From: Lutibacter maritimus
GTDB lineage: Bacteria; Bacteroidota; Bacteroidia; Flavobacteriales; Flavobacteriaceae
NCBI RefSeq assembly: GCF_900116115.1
Contig: NZ_FOZP01000001.1
Coordinates: 326,071-390,070 of the forward strand
Length of the DNA stretch: 64,000 bases
Direction: 5' to 3'
The notes under the pieces are model-generated. The model was not told the origin of the DNA. It was given only the letters and a program-made list of their open reading frames with translations, and searched no databases. This document shows positions 8,629-18,454 of the stretch, one piece after another (the stretch's first letter is position 1; each line of letters opens with the position of its first letter). Both the position numbers and the translations under genes were made by a program.

Positions 8629-9738
8629 ATGAAAAAAACTATAATTTTTGGATCAATAGCAGTAGCATTAATTGCTGTTTTACTATGGTTTGGAGCTAAA
8701 AACAGTAAATCGCCAATTCAATACGAAACAGAAAAACCATTTAAAACAAATATTGTTAAAAAAACAGTAGCAACAGGAAAAGTAGTTCCTTTAGAGGAAG
8801 CTGAAATTAAACCTAAAGTTTCAGGAATTATAGAAGAAATATTTGTTGAAGAAGGAGCTATTGTTAAGGTGGGAGACTTAATTGCTACTATTAGAGTTGT
8901 ACCAAATGTAGCTTCTTTAAACAGTGCGCAAGGTGCAGTTAAAACGGCTCAATTAAGATACGACAATACAAAAACTTTGTATGAAAGAAATAAATCTTTA
9001 TTTGAAAAAGGTGTGGTATCTAAACAAGAATTTGAAGCAACTGAATTAAATTTTAATAGCGCTAAGCAAGATTTAAATAATGCGCAAAATAATTTAGATA
9101 TTATTAAAAAAGGATCTGCTGCAGGAATGGGAAAAACAGCAAACACATATGTGAAAGCTGAAATTTCAGGAACAATTTTAGAAATACCAGTCCGTAAAGG
9201 AAATCAAGTTATAGAAAGTAATACGTTTAATGCAGGAACTACTATTGCAACTATTGCAGATATGACAAAAATGATTTTTGAAGGAAAAGTTGATGAAGCC
9301 GAAGTAGGTAAAATTAAAAATGGTACTGTTTTAGAAGTTTCATTAGGAGCTATTGAAAAGAAAAAATATCCTGCAAAACTTAATTTTATTGCTCCAAAAG
9401 GAACAGAAGAAAATGGCGCAGTACAATTTAAAATTAAAGGTGATGTAACTTTAGATGACGAGTTTTTTGTAAGAGCTGGTTATAGTGCAAATGCTGATAT
9501 TGTATTAGAAAAGAAAGATAGTGTTTTATCAATTAAAGAAGCATTACTTCAATTCGATAAAAAAACGGAAGCTCCATACGTAGAAATTAAGACAGGTGAT
9601 CAACAGTTTGAAAGAAAAGATGTAGAGTTAGGAATTTCTGATGGTATTAATGTTGAAATTTTATCAGGAGTAACAATAAATGATGAAATTAAAATATGGA
9701 ATAAAACATCAAAAAAAGATGAAGAAGAAGAAAATTAG
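8629..9738 (+). CDS. HlyD/MacA-like periplasmic adaptor protein
   Basis: 369 residues anchored by one N-terminal membrane helix (about 5-23). Then a half lipoyl domain (GKVVPLEEAEIKPKVSG), a coiled-coil hairpin (about 95-160, rich in Asn, Lys, Glu), the second lipoyl half and beta-barrel domains, ending in an acidic tail KKDEEEEN. As last gene of the ABC unit it would bridge the exporter to an outer-membrane channel. No TolC gene is adjacent, so the channel is probably shared. Confidence 0.9.
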   Translation: MKKTIIFGSIAVALIAVLLWFGAKNSKSPIQYETEKPFKTNIVKKTVATGKVVPLEEAEIKPKVSGIIEEIFVEEGAIVKVGDLIATIRVVPNVASLNSAQGAVKTAQLRYDNTKTLYERNKSLFEKGVVSKQEFEATELNFNSAKQDLNNAQNNLDIIKKGSAAGMGKTANTYVKAEISGTILEIPVRKGNQVIESNTFNAGTTIATIADMTKMIFEGKVDEAEVGKIKNGTVLEVSLGAIEKKKYPAKLNFIAPKGTEENGAVQFKIKGDVTLDDEFFVRAGYSANADIVLEKKDSVLSIKEALLQFDKKTEAPYVEIKTGDQQFERKDVELGISDGINVEILSGVTINDEIKIWNKTSKKDEEEEN

Positions 9739-9760
9739 TAAATAATTTTTATCAATAATT

Positions 9761-9797
9761 TAAGGCGTTTTAATTTATATTAAAGCGCTTTTTTTGT
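9761..9797 (+). terminator. Possible terminator after the ABC exporter genes
   Basis: An imperfect hairpin (AAG/CTT and TTTAA/TTAAA arms with an internal mismatch) followed by seven T. The stem is weak, so this is tentative. Confidence 0.4.
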
Positions 9798-9919
9798 ATA
9801 TTTATACAAGTACTTTAATAATAATTATTGTTTTACATTTTGTTTTATGATTTTTATCAGACATATATTATTTTAAAAGTATGAACTTTATATTATTAAA
9901 ATTTAAAAGTATATAGCGT

Positions 9920-10300
9920 ATGGAAAGTCAGATATTATTCTTAAGTGATTTAAACTTCAATTTAGAGGTGTGGAAAAGAGAATTAAAGTTTCAAGAAAGT
10001 GAAATGGATTATTTTGAAGAAAAATTAGAACATATAGCAATTCGTGATTTAGGAAAAGAAGTAATGGTTCGATTAGAACATTTTCAAAATAAAATAATTC
10101 GTGAACGTGAGGTTATGGGTCATTTAAGACATAGGATTAGAATGAAAAAGCGTGAGATTGCACATGCAAAAGTTGAAAATAAACCAGAAGTAGTATTTCA
10201 AGAAAAACAAATACTATTAAAAGATGAAATGAAAACCTTTGTTAAAATGCATTACGATTTAAAAGAAGATATGATGGATTTTTTCCTTAAATATTTATAA
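9920..10300 (+). CDS. Hypothetical coiled-coil protein
   Basis: 126 residues, strongly charged (Glu/Lys), predicted almost entirely helical with heptad-like Leu/Met/Ile spacing from about 20 to 110. There is no signal peptide, membrane span or catalytic motif. I do not recognise a named family. Preceded by a 180-base AT-rich gap and followed by a bidirectional terminator, so it is probably transcribed alone. Confidence 0.65.
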   Translation: MESQILFLSDLNFNLEVWKRELKFQESEMDYFEEKLEHIAIRDLGKEVMVRLEHFQNKIIREREVMGHLRHRIRMKKREIAHAKVENKPEVVFQEKQILLKDEMKTFVKMHYDLKEDMMDFFLKYL

Positions 10301-10301
10301 T

Positions 10302-10337
10302 AAAAAAAGAGTCGCAAATTTTGCGACTCTTTTTTTA
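10302..10337. terminator. Bidirectional terminator
   Basis: A near-perfect hairpin with arms AAAGAGTCGCAAA and TTTGCGACTCTTT, with A/T runs on both sides. It sits between two convergent genes and can serve both. Confidence 0.9.
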
Positions 10338-11222
10338 TTTAAATTGTTTTGAAATTATTTCAGCTTTTTTAGATTGCGAATAATCATAAAATCCTTCACC
10401 AGATTTTACTCCTAATTTTCCGGCTTGTACCATATTAATAAGCAATGGACAAGGAGCGTATTTTGGATTTTTAAATCCATCATATAGCACATTTAAAATA
10501 GATAAACATACATCTAACCCAATAAAGTCTGCTAATTGAAGTGGTCCCATTGGGTGTGCCATTCCTAATTTCATAACTGTATCAATTTCATAAACACCAG
10601 CAACTCCGTTGTACAAAGTTTCAATAGCTTCATTAAGCATTGGCATTAAAATGCGGTTAGCAACAAAACCAGGATAATCATTTACGGCTACAGGAACTTT
10701 TTGCAAGGCTTCTGAAAGTTTCATAATAGTTTCCGTCACTTCTTTTGAAGTATTATAACCATTTATAATTTCAACTAATTTCATAATTGGAACAGGATTC
10801 ATAAAATGCATTCCAATTACTTTTTCGGGTCTTTTTGTTACCGAAGCAATTTTAGTTATTGAAATAGATGAAGTATTAGATGCTAAAATTGTATTATCAG
10901 GAGCAAATTCATCCAATTGTTTAAAAATTTTCAGTTTTAATTCTATATTTTCTGTAGCAGCTTCAACAACTAAATCGCAATTTTTCACTCCTTCTTCAAT
11001 AGATGTGAAAGTTAAAATATTTTGTAAAGTACTATTTTTAGTCTCTACCGAAATTTTTTCTTTTTCAATTAATCTATCAAGGTTTTTAGTGATAGTTGCT
11101 AAACCTTTATTTAATGCTTCCTGAGAAATATCAATTAAACAAACTTTAAAATTTTGTTGTGCAAACACATGCGCAATACCGTTGCCCATAGTTCCTGCAC
11201 CAATAACAGCTATGTTTTTCAT
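10335..11222 (-). CDS. 3-hydroxybutyryl-CoA / 3-hydroxyacyl-CoA dehydrogenase
   Basis: 295 residues. N-terminal NAD-binding Rossmann fold with GAGTMG at residues 8-13, the SNTSS segment and MHFMNPVP with the catalytic His, then the C-terminal helical dimerisation domain (GFVANRILMPMLNEA). It oxidises or reduces (S)-3-hydroxyacyl-CoA, with a role in fatty-acid or butanoyl-CoA metabolism. Last of three minus-strand genes with PhzF and a Gfo/Idh oxidoreductase; the link between them is positional only. Confidence 0.92.
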   Translation of the reverse strand: MKNIAVIGAGTMGNGIAHVFAQQNFKVCLIDISQEALNKGLATITKNLDRLIEKEKISVETKNSTLQNILTFTSIEEGVKNCDLVVEAATENIELKLKIFKQLDEFAPDNTILASNTSSISITKIASVTKRPEKVIGMHFMNPVPIMKLVEIINGYNTSKEVTETIMKLSEALQKVPVAVNDYPGFVANRILMPMLNEAIETLYNGVAGVYEIDTVMKLGMAHPMGPLQLADFIGLDVCLSILNVLYDGFKNPKYAPCPLLINMVQAGKLGVKSGEGFYDYSQSKKAEIISKQFK

Positions 11223-11231
11223 TTTTTTAGT

Positions 11232-12008
11232 TTAAATAGTTATTTTTCCTTTTAAATAAGTTACTGCCTGGCCGCTCATTTCAACTCTGTTTTCTAAATT
11301 TTTACATTTTAAAAATCCTGTACGTTTAGATAATTGCTTAGCAATTAATATGTTTTTGTTTAATATGTTTGCCCAATAAGGTATTAACAATGTATGAGCT
11401 GATCCAGTTACAGGGTCTTCATTAATGCCAATTTTTGGTGCAAAAAAACGAGAAACAAAATCTAAAGAATCTCCTTTTGAAGTTACAATAACTCCAGAAA
11501 ACTCAAGTTCAGTTAATTTACTAAAGTTAGGTTGTAAATTCTGAACTATTTCTTCATTTTGAAGCAATGCTATTATTTTCCATTTTCCTTTAAAAGTTTT
11601 TAAAATTGGAACATTTAATGCTTGTTGAAGGATTATAGGCGTTTCAATTTCTTTTATTTCTTCTGATGAAAAATTTAAAATATACCAATCATTATTTTTT
11701 TCGACAGTTAAAATGTCACTTTTAGAACTGAATTCTATGCTGTTTTTTGTATAATTTAATTCTGTAAAAATTATATGCGCAGCAGCTAAAGTTGCGTGTC
11801 CACATAAATCAATTTCACAAGTAGGAGTGAACCATCTAATTTCAAATTGATGTTTGTTTTGAACAAAAAATACAGTTTCAGATAAATTGTTTTCTTCTGC
11901 AATAGTTTGCATTACATCTTCTGAAATCCAGTTTTTTAAAGGACAAACTGCAGCAGGATTTCCTTTAAATAGTTCATTTGTAAAAGCATCAACCTGGTAA
12001 ATATTCAT
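11232..12008 (-). CDS. PhzF family isomerase/epimerase-like protein
   Basis: 258 residues with the two-fold diaminopimelate-epimerase-like architecture. Seen: DAFTNELFKGNPAAVC near the N-terminus, NNLSETVFF (the Glu is the usual acid/base), DLCGHATLAAAH, and in the second half the matching GINEDPVTGSAHTLL. The reaction of most family members, including this one, is not known; phenazine synthesis is not implied. It lies 1 base downstream of the Gfo/Idh gene. Confidence 0.88.
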   Translation of the reverse strand: MNIYQVDAFTNELFKGNPAAVCPLKNWISEDVMQTIAEENNLSETVFFVQNKHQFEIRWFTPTCEIDLCGHATLAAAHIIFTELNYTKNSIEFSSKSDILTVEKNNDWYILNFSSEEIKEIETPIILQQALNVPILKTFKGKWKIIALLQNEEIVQNLQPNFSKLTELEFSGVIVTSKGDSLDFVSRFFAPKIGINEDPVTGSAHTLLIPYWANILNKNILIAKQLSKRTGFLKCKNLENRVEMSGQAVTYLKGKITI

Positions 12009-12009
12009 G

Positions 12010-12969
12010 TTAAAAATCGTTAATTATCATATGTGCAACTTTTAAAGCTTCTGTTCCTTGCTCTAAAGTTACAATTGGTGTTGTATTGTTGTTAATAGCA
12101 TCGGCAAAAGTTTCCAACTCATCTAAAATAGCATTATTTCCTTCAATTGTTGGGTTTTCAAAATAAATTTGTTTTTTTATACCTTCCGCATTTTGTAAAA
12201 TCATATCAAAATCACCAGGAATTTTTGGTGCATCTTTCATTTTTACAACTTCAGTAGCTTTTTCAAAAAAATCTACTGCAATGTATGCGTCCTTTTGAAA
12301 AAAACGCGATTTACGCATATTTTTTAATGAAATTCTGCTTGCGGTTAAGTTAGCAACACAGCCGTTTTCAAATTTAATACGTGCATTAGCAATATCTGGA
12401 GTATCACTAATTACAGATACGCCGCTTGCATGTACACTTACAACTTTTGATTTTACTACGCTTAAAATAATATCAATATCATGAATCATTAAATCTAACA
12501 CTACAGGAACATCTGTACCACGCGGATTGAATTCGGCTAACCGATGTGTTTCAATAAACATTGGGTTATGTATAGAATCTTTTACAGCTGTAAAAGCTGG
12601 ATTAAAACGCTCTACGTGACCAACTTGACCTTTTACGTTGTGTTTTTTTGTTAGTTCAATTAAAGTTTCTGCTTCTTCAATTGTTTTTGTAATTGGTTTT
12701 TCAATAAAAATATGTTTCCCTTTTTCAATGGCTTCTTTGGCACAATCAAAATGAGAAAGCGTTGGTGTAACAATATCTACCACATCAACTGCTTCAATTA
12801 ATTCTTGTATAGTATCAAAAGATTTATAGCCAAATTCTTCTGCAACTTTTTTTGCATTTTCTTTAATTGGATCGTAAAAACCTACTAATTCATATTTATT
12901 TGATTGATTTAATAATCGTAAATGTATTTTTCCAAGATGGCCAGCACCTAAAACTCCTGCTTTTAGCAT
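12010..12969 (-). CDS. Gfo/Idh/MocA family NAD(P)-dependent oxidoreductase
   Basis: 319 residues. Nucleotide-binding motif GAGHLGKIH at the N-terminus, the family signature IFIEKPITKT with the catalytic Lys of EKP near residue 95, and the C-terminal alpha/beta domain. The substrate (sugar, inositol or similar) is not predictable. First gene of the three-gene minus-strand set; a TACTTTTG element about 30 bases upstream of its start fits a Bacteroidota -7 box. Confidence 0.88.
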   Translation of the reverse strand: MLKAGVLGAGHLGKIHLRLLNQSNKYELVGFYDPIKENAKKVAEEFGYKSFDTIQELIEAVDVVDIVTPTLSHFDCAKEAIEKGKHIFIEKPITKTIEEAETLIELTKKHNVKGQVGHVERFNPAFTAVKDSIHNPMFIETHRLAEFNPRGTDVPVVLDLMIHDIDIILSVVKSKVVSVHASGVSVISDTPDIANARIKFENGCVANLTASRISLKNMRKSRFFQKDAYIAVDFFEKATEVVKMKDAPKIPGDFDMILQNAEGIKKQIYFENPTIEGNNAILDELETFADAINNNTTPIVTLEQGTEALKVAHMIINDF

Positions 12970-13055
12970 AATAAGTATGTTTATTTTAATGTTAACAAAA
13001 GTAAGAATCTTTGCTCATTTATTCCTATTTTTAGCCTTTCAAATTTTAATTATTA

Positions 13056-13697
13056 GTGAAAGATACCCACAAACATCAAGGACTTAGAAATCAGTTAGTA
13101 AAAATAATTTCTGAAAAAGGAATTACAGATAAAAATGTTTTAAATGCAATAGCTGCAGTACCGAGACACTTATTTATGGATTCTGGTTTTGTAGATTTTG
13201 CGTATCAAGACAAAGCATTTCCTATAGCTGCAGACCAAACAATTTCACAACCTTATACAGTTGCTTTTCAAACACAATTATTAGCCATAAAACCAAATCA
13301 AAAAATATTAGAAATTGGAACAGGTTCGGGTTATCAAACAGCAGTTTTAATAGAAATAGGAGCCAAAGTTTATACGATTGAAAGACAGCTAGAATTGTTT
13401 AAAAAAACAAAGTTTTTTTTGCCGAAATTGCATTATAAACCTAAAAAAATGGTTTTTGGTGATGGTTATAAAGGTTTACCAGAAGAAGCTCCGTTTGATG
13501 GAATTATAGTTACTGCAGGCGCACCAATAGTGCCAAATGCTTTATTAGCACAATTAAAAATAGGAGGTAAGTTGGTGATTCCTATTGGAGATGAGGTTCA
13601 AATTATGACTCTATTTGTTAGAAACAGTGAAAAAGATTTTGAGAAGCACGAACTAGGCGAATTTAGGTTTGTACCTATGCTAAAAGAAAAGAATTAA
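13056..13697 (+). CDS. pcm: Protein-L-isoaspartate O-methyltransferase
   Basis: 213 residues. Methylates L-isoaspartyl residues in damaged proteins using S-adenosylmethionine. Seen: the substrate-loop segment ISQPYTVAFQ and the SAM-binding motif LEIGTGSGYQT, then a C-terminal FRFVPM. The start codon is GTG at 13056, chosen because the N-terminal segment HQGLRNQLVKIISEKGI is conserved and no ATG is near. Divergent from the Gfo/Idh gene. Confidence 0.93.
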   Translation: MKDTHKHQGLRNQLVKIISEKGITDKNVLNAIAAVPRHLFMDSGFVDFAYQDKAFPIAADQTISQPYTVAFQTQLLAIKPNQKILEIGTGSGYQTAVLIEIGAKVYTIERQLELFKKTKFFLPKLHYKPKKMVFGDGYKGLPEEAPFDGIIVTAGAPIVPNALLAQLKIGGKLVIPIGDEVQIMTLFVRNSEKDFEKHELGEFRFVPMLKEKN

Positions 13698-13728
13698 AAA
13701 AACGCCCTTTTAAAAGGGCGTTTTTTTG
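13696..13728. terminator. Bidirectional terminator
   Basis: Arms AAAACGCCCTTTT and AAAAGGGCGTTTT form an almost perfect hairpin with T-runs on both strands, between convergent pcm and the DUF2147 gene. Confidence 0.9.
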
Positions 13729-13729
13729 T

Positions 13730-14164
13730 TTAGTCGTTAAGTCTTGTCCAATATTGAGTTCTTCCTATTAAGGCAAAACCAATATAACCTCTTACTTTTA
13801 ATTTATTATTTTCTTCTAAAGTAATATAACATTTGTATTCTTTTCCAGTTTTTGGATCTAATATTTTAGCATCGTTCCATTCATCACCATCTTTAGATAA
13901 ACCATCAATAATTACCATTCCTTTTACGGGTTTGTTTTTTTTGTCACCTTTACATAAATCACAAACTTTGTCTTCTTTTCCTTTTTCTAAAACTTGCAAA
14001 ACTTTTGCATAAGCTTTTCCATTAACATTGTATATTTCAACAATAGATTTTTCTTTTCCAGTTTCGTCATCAATGGTTTTCCATTTTCCAAAAATAGATT
14101 GTGCATTACTTGAGAATGTAATAAACAAGCCCAGGACTACTAATAATAAAACGTTTTTTTTCAT
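13730..14164 (-). CDS. DUF2147 secreted protein
   Basis: 144 residues with a signal peptide (MKKNVLLLVVLGLFITFSSNAQ). The mature start SIFGKWKTIDDETGKEKSIVEIY and the ending GRTQYWTRL are characteristic of DUF2147, a lipocalin-like periplasmic family of unknown function. A CDLCKG pair of cysteines could form a disulfide. It follows kdsC by 17 bases and is probably in the same transcript. Confidence 0.85.
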   Translation of the reverse strand: MKKNVLLLVVLGLFITFSSNAQSIFGKWKTIDDETGKEKSIVEIYNVNGKAYAKVLQVLEKGKEDKVCDLCKGDKKNKPVKGMVIIDGLSKDGDEWNDAKILDPKTGKEYKCYITLEENNKLKVRGYIGFALIGRTQYWTRLND

Positions 14165-14181
14165 AATTATATATTTATTTG

Positions 14182-14709
14182 TTAATCGTATTTTGCATCA
14201 AATTGTCCATTCCACTTGCCTTGAACTTTTAAAACTTGTTCAATCACATCTCTAACACATCCAAAACCGCCTTTAAAATGTGAAATGTATAATGAAATTT
14301 CTTGAATTTCAGGAACTGCATCTTTTGGGCAACAAGCTAAACCAACTTCTTTCATTACTGGAAAATCTGGAATATCATCACCCATATATAAAATTTCATT
14401 TGGACTAATATTTTTAATTTCTAAATATTCTTTAAATTGAAACATTTTGTTATGTGCTCCTAAGTAAATATCATTAATTCCTAAACCTTCTAGTCTTTTT
14501 CTTACACCTTCATTGGCACCTCCAGATATAATGCAAATATTGTACCCTAAATCAATAGCTGTTTTTAAAGCGTAACCATCTTTAATATTCATGGCTCTTG
14601 TAAGTTCTCCGGTTGTTGAAATGTGTACAATTCCATTGGTTAAAACACCGTCAACATCAAATATAAATGTTGAAATTTGTGGCATAATTTCTTTATAACT
14701 TTTTGACAT
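14182..14709 (-). CDS. kdsC: 3-deoxy-D-manno-octulosonate 8-phosphate phosphatase (KdsC-type HAD)
   Basis: 175 residues, the normal length for tetrameric KdsC. HAD motif I is FDVDGVLTNG (Asp nucleophile and acid/base Asp), motif II lies in CIISGG and motif IV in YMGDDIPDFPVM. It hydrolyses KDO-8-P to KDO for LPS core synthesis. kdsB, the CMP-KDO synthetase gene of the same pathway, lies 20 kb away in this window. Its start overlaps the upstream DUF2520 gene by 17 bases. Confidence 0.9.
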   Translation of the reverse strand: MSKSYKEIMPQISTFIFDVDGVLTNGIVHISTTGELTRAMNIKDGYALKTAIDLGYNICIISGGANEGVRKRLEGLGINDIYLGAHNKMFQFKEYLEIKNISPNEILYMGDDIPDFPVMKEVGLACCPKDAVPEIQEISLYISHFKGGFGCVRDVIEQVLKVQGKWNGQFDAKYD

Positions 14710-15454
14710 AAGTTTCTTGTATAGATTTTGTTAACAATGTGTAAATATCTAACTGTGTAGATGTTAGCATTGCTTTATGTGTATTTATTGTTTTAGTGTC
14801 TTGTCTTTTTGCAGGTCCTGTTTGTGCTTTAAAGGGCGAAATTTTATCTATTTTTTGAACAGTCTCTAAAATAATTGGGTGTAATATTTCAAATGGGACA
14901 TTTTTTTCATTACAAATTTGCTCGGCATTATAATATAAATGATTCACAAAATTATTTACAAAAACTGCAGCTAAATGTACAACTTTTCTTTGTTCAGAAT
15001 TAATTAAATAAATATTGTTTGAAAATTCTGATGCAAATTTTTTCAAGAGTGTAAGACTTTTATCAGCAGATGCTTCAATACAAATTGGGATATTATTAAA
15101 ATTTACATTTTTATCTATTGAAAATGTTTGCGGAAAATAAATAACTCCTTTTTCCGAATTAGATTTTAAATTATCTATACTTGTTGCTCCTGAAGTATGA
15201 AGTACTAATTTAGTTGGAGAATTTAAATGTGATGATATTTCTTGAATTGCATTATCTGAAACACATAAAATATATATATCGGCCTGTTTTAAATGATTTA
15301 AGTTATTGGTTATTTCAACTTTATCTTTTAAATATTCAATTTTATGAATATTTCTATTATAAACTTGAATTAATTTAATAGTAGTACTGTTTAACATTTT
15401 TTGTGTTAAATGATAGCCCAAATTACCAGCACCAAGTACTACAACTTTAATCAT
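14693..15454 (-). CDS. Rossmann-like / DUF2520 protein
   Basis: 253 residues. An N-terminal NAD(P)-binding fold (VVLGAGNLGYHLT) and a C-terminal helical DUF2520 domain (HLAAVFVNNFVNHLYYNAEQIC, a conserved His-Leu-Ala-Ala-Val-Phe core). It resembles ketopantoate-reductase/pyrroline-carboxylate-reductase-like dehydrogenases, but no reaction is established. Overlap with kdsC indicates translational coupling. Confidence 0.85.
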   Translation of the reverse strand: MIKVVVLGAGNLGYHLTQKMLNSTTIKLIQVYNRNIHKIEYLKDKVEITNNLNHLKQADIYILCVSDNAIQEISSHLNSPTKLVLHTSGATSIDNLKSNSEKGVIYFPQTFSIDKNVNFNNIPICIEASADKSLTLLKKFASEFSNNIYLINSEQRKVVHLAAVFVNNFVNHLYYNAEQICNEKNVPFEILHPIILETVQKIDKISPFKAQTGPAKRQDTKTINTHKAMLTSTQLDIYTLLTKSIQETYVKKL

Positions 15455-15475
15455 TATGCGAATATAAACATAAAA

Positions 15476-15506
15476 AAAATTCCGCCTTTTAAAAAGACGG
15501 AATTTT
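15476..15506 (-). terminator. Terminator downstream of ppdK
   Basis: AATTCCG-CTTTT pairs with AAAAG-CGGAATT around a very short loop. A run of T follows on the minus strand. It fits the end of the minus-strand ppdK gene. Confidence 0.85.
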
Positions 15507-15532
15507 TAATTTATAGTATTTAACAATATTTT

Positions 15533-18262
15533 TTATCCTTGTTTTTTAATAGCAGCTTGTGCAGATGCGATACGTGCAATAGGCACTCTATAAGGAGAAC
15601 AACTAACATAGTTTAAACCAGTATTAAAGCAGAATTCTACTGAATTTGGTTCACCACCGTGTTCACCACAAATACCAACTTTTAAATTAGGTTTTACACT
15701 TCTACCTTTTTCTGTACCCATTTGAACTAATTGTCCAACACCTTCTTGATCTAATACTTCAAAAGGATCAACTTTTAAAATACCTTTTTCAATATAAATT
15801 GGTAAGAATTTTCCAGCATCATCTCTTGAATAACCAAATGCCATTTGAGTTAAATCATTGGTTCCAAATGAGAAGAAATCAGCTTTTTCAGCAATTAAGT
15901 TAGCAGTTAAAGCAGCTCTAGGAATTTCAATCATAGTTCCAACTAAAAATTCAATACTATCATTTCTTTCTTCAAAAACCTTTTGAGCTGTTGCTCTTAT
16001 TATTCCTTCTTGACTTTCAAACTCAGCGATTGTTCCAATTAACGGAACCATAATTTCTGGTTTTGCTTCAATTCCTCTTGCTTTTAAATTTAATGCAGCT
16101 TCAATAATTGCTCTTGCTTGCATTTCTGTTATTTCAGGATAAGTGATACCTAATCTACATCCTCTGTGACCTAACATTGGGTTAAATTCTTCTAACTCAA
16201 CAATTTTACTTTTAACAGCCTCTAATGAAATGTGCATTTCTTCAGCTAATTCTTTTTGTTGCGCTAAAGCATGAGGTACAAACTCATGTAAAGGTGGATC
16301 TAGTAAACGAACAGTAACAGGTAAGCCTGCCATTGCTTCAAAGATTCCTTCAAAATCATCACGTTGCATTGGTAATAATTGATCTAATGCTTGTTTTCTA
16401 CCTTTTACTGTGTCCGATAAAATCATTTCACGCATTGCTTTAATACGATCAACTTCAAAGAACATATGTTCTGTTCTTGTTAAACCAATACCTTGAGCAC
16501 CAAAACTACGAGCTATTTTTGCATCTTTAGGAGAATCAGCATTTGTTCTAACTGCCATTGTTGCATATTTATCTGATAATTCCATAATTTCAGCAAATTC
16601 CCCGCTTAATTCTGGTTCAATAGTTGCAACTTTTCCTTCAATAATATTTCCAGTAGAACCATTTAAAGAAATCCAATCACCTTCTTGATATTCGTGACCA
16701 TCAACGGTTAAAGTTCTGTTTTTGTAATTAATTTTTAACGCACCAGCACCTGAAACACAACATTTTCCCATTCCACGTGCAACAACAGCTGCGTGAGATG
16801 TCATACCACCACGAGCAGTTAAAATACCTTTAGCAATATTCATTCCTTCTAAATCTTCAGGAGAAGTTTCAATACGAACTAAAATACTACTTTTATATTT
16901 TGCAGCTTCGTCAGCAAAGAAAACTATTTGACCAGTTGCAGCACCTGGAGAAGCTGGTAATCCTTGAGCAATTACGTTTGCTTTTTTTAATGCTTTTGGA
17001 TCAAATACTGGGTGTAATAACTCGTCTAATTTATTTGGTTCAACACGTAAAAGAGCTTCTTTTTCAGTAATTAAGCCTTCTTTTAACATTTCCATTGCAA
17101 TTTTAACCATTGCAGCTCCTGTGCGTTTACCATTTCTAGTTTGTAAAATCCAAAGTTTACCGTCTTGCATAGTAAACTCCATATCTTGCATATCTTTATA
17201 ATGCTTTTCTAATTTTTCTTGATAATCATTTAATTCATTATAAATAGTAGGCATTAATTCTTCTAGTGAAGGATAATTTGCTAACCTATCATCTTCTTCA
17301 ACTTTAGCTAATTCTGCCCAACGGATAGATCCAATTTTAGTAATTTGTTGAGGAGTTCTAGTTCCTGCTACAACATCTTCACCTTGCGCATTAATTAAAT
17401 ATTCACCATTAAAAAGATTTTCTCCTGTACCAGCATCACGTGTAAAACAAACTCCAGTACCAGAATTATCACCCATATTTCCATACACCATTGCCTGAAC
17501 GTTTACTGCAGTTCCCCAATCTGATGGATATCCGTGCATATTTCTGTAGTAAACAGCTCTATCTCCATTCCAGCTATTAAAAACAGCTACAACAGCTCCC
17601 CATAACTGATCGTAAGGGTTTGTTGGGAAATCATGACCAGTACGTTTTTTTACTGCATCTTTAAAATCGTATACTAAGTCTTTTAAGTCTTGAACTGTAA
17701 ATTGTGTATCTAATTCAATATTTCGCTTATGTTTTAAGGCTTCCATGATTTCTTCAAAAGGATCAATATCTTCTTTTGATTCTGGTTTCATACCTAAAAC
17801 AACATCACCATACATTTGGATAAAACGACGGTAAGAATCCCAAGCAAAACGCTCATTTCCTGTTCTGTTGGCTAAACCTATAACAACTTCATCATTTAAA
17901 CCTAAGTTTAAAACTGTATCCATCATGCCTGGCATTGAAACTCTTGCTCCAGAACGTACAGAAACTAATAATGGGTTTTCTTTGTCACCAAATTTAGCTC
18001 CCATTATATTTTCAATATTTTCGATTGCTTTTTCAACTTCAGGAGTAATCATATTCACTACAGCTTCTTGACCTAAAAGGTTATATTCTGTACATACTTC
18101 AGTAGTGATTGTGAATCCAGGAGGAACAGGAATACCAATTAAACTCATTTCGGCTAAGTTAGCGCCTTTACCACCTAATAGGTTTTTCATTTTACTATTT
18201 CCGTCTGCAGTTTTATTTCCAAACTTGTAAACTCTAGTTTTGACTTCTTGACTCGTCTCCAT
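15533..18262 (-). CDS. ppdK: Pyruvate, phosphate dikinase
   Basis: 909 residues, full length. Interconverts pyruvate, ATP and phosphate with PEP, AMP and pyrophosphate; a key gluconeogenic or glycolytic switch in Bacteroidota. Seen in order: the nucleotide-binding domain (GGKGANLAEMSLIGIPVPPG near the start), the swivelling phosphohistidine domain with GGMTSHAAVVARGMG (catalytic His about residue 488), and the C-terminal PEP-binding TIM barrel ending in CGEHGGEP. A single-gene unit with its own terminator. Confidence 0.96.
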   Translation of the reverse strand: METSQEVKTRVYKFGNKTADGNSKMKNLLGGKGANLAEMSLIGIPVPPGFTITTEVCTEYNLLGQEAVVNMITPEVEKAIENIENIMGAKFGDKENPLLVSVRSGARVSMPGMMDTVLNLGLNDEVVIGLANRTGNERFAWDSYRRFIQMYGDVVLGMKPESKEDIDPFEEIMEALKHKRNIELDTQFTVQDLKDLVYDFKDAVKKRTGHDFPTNPYDQLWGAVVAVFNSWNGDRAVYYRNMHGYPSDWGTAVNVQAMVYGNMGDNSGTGVCFTRDAGTGENLFNGEYLINAQGEDVVAGTRTPQQITKIGSIRWAELAKVEEDDRLANYPSLEELMPTIYNELNDYQEKLEKHYKDMQDMEFTMQDGKLWILQTRNGKRTGAAMVKIAMEMLKEGLITEKEALLRVEPNKLDELLHPVFDPKALKKANVIAQGLPASPGAATGQIVFFADEAAKYKSSILVRIETSPEDLEGMNIAKGILTARGGMTSHAAVVARGMGKCCVSGAGALKINYKNRTLTVDGHEYQEGDWISLNGSTGNIIEGKVATIEPELSGEFAEIMELSDKYATMAVRTNADSPKDAKIARSFGAQGIGLTRTEHMFFEVDRIKAMREMILSDTVKGRKQALDQLLPMQRDDFEGIFEAMAGLPVTVRLLDPPLHEFVPHALAQQKELAEEMHISLEAVKSKIVELEEFNPMLGHRGCRLGITYPEITEMQARAIIEAALNLKARGIEAKPEIMVPLIGTIAEFESQEGIIRATAQKVFEERNDSIEFLVGTMIEIPRAALTANLIAEKADFFSFGTNDLTQMAFGYSRDDAGKFLPIYIEKGILKVDPFEVLDQEGVGQLVQMGTEKGRSVKPNLKVGICGEHGGEPNSVEFCFNTGLNYVSCSPYRVPIARIASAQAAIKKQG

Positions 18263-18403
18263 CTTTAAATTTTATATTTATGTTAATCTTTAGTTTTAAT
18301 GTTTACAAATTTAATAAGAGTCGCTGTAGATTATTATGATTTATGTCATTCAATTTTATCAAATTAATGCAATGTAATTATTGTTACGAGCCCAATAATT
18401 CAA

Positions 18404-18433
18404 TAAAAAAGGGAGGTTATTAAACCTCCCTTA
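18404..18433 (-). terminator. Terminator of the RND efflux operon
   Basis: AAGGGAGGTT pairs with AACCTCCCTT, with a T-run on the minus strand. It lies just after the minus-strand tolC-like gene. Confidence 0.88.
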
Positions 18434-18454
18434 AATAAATTTATTTTTATAGAA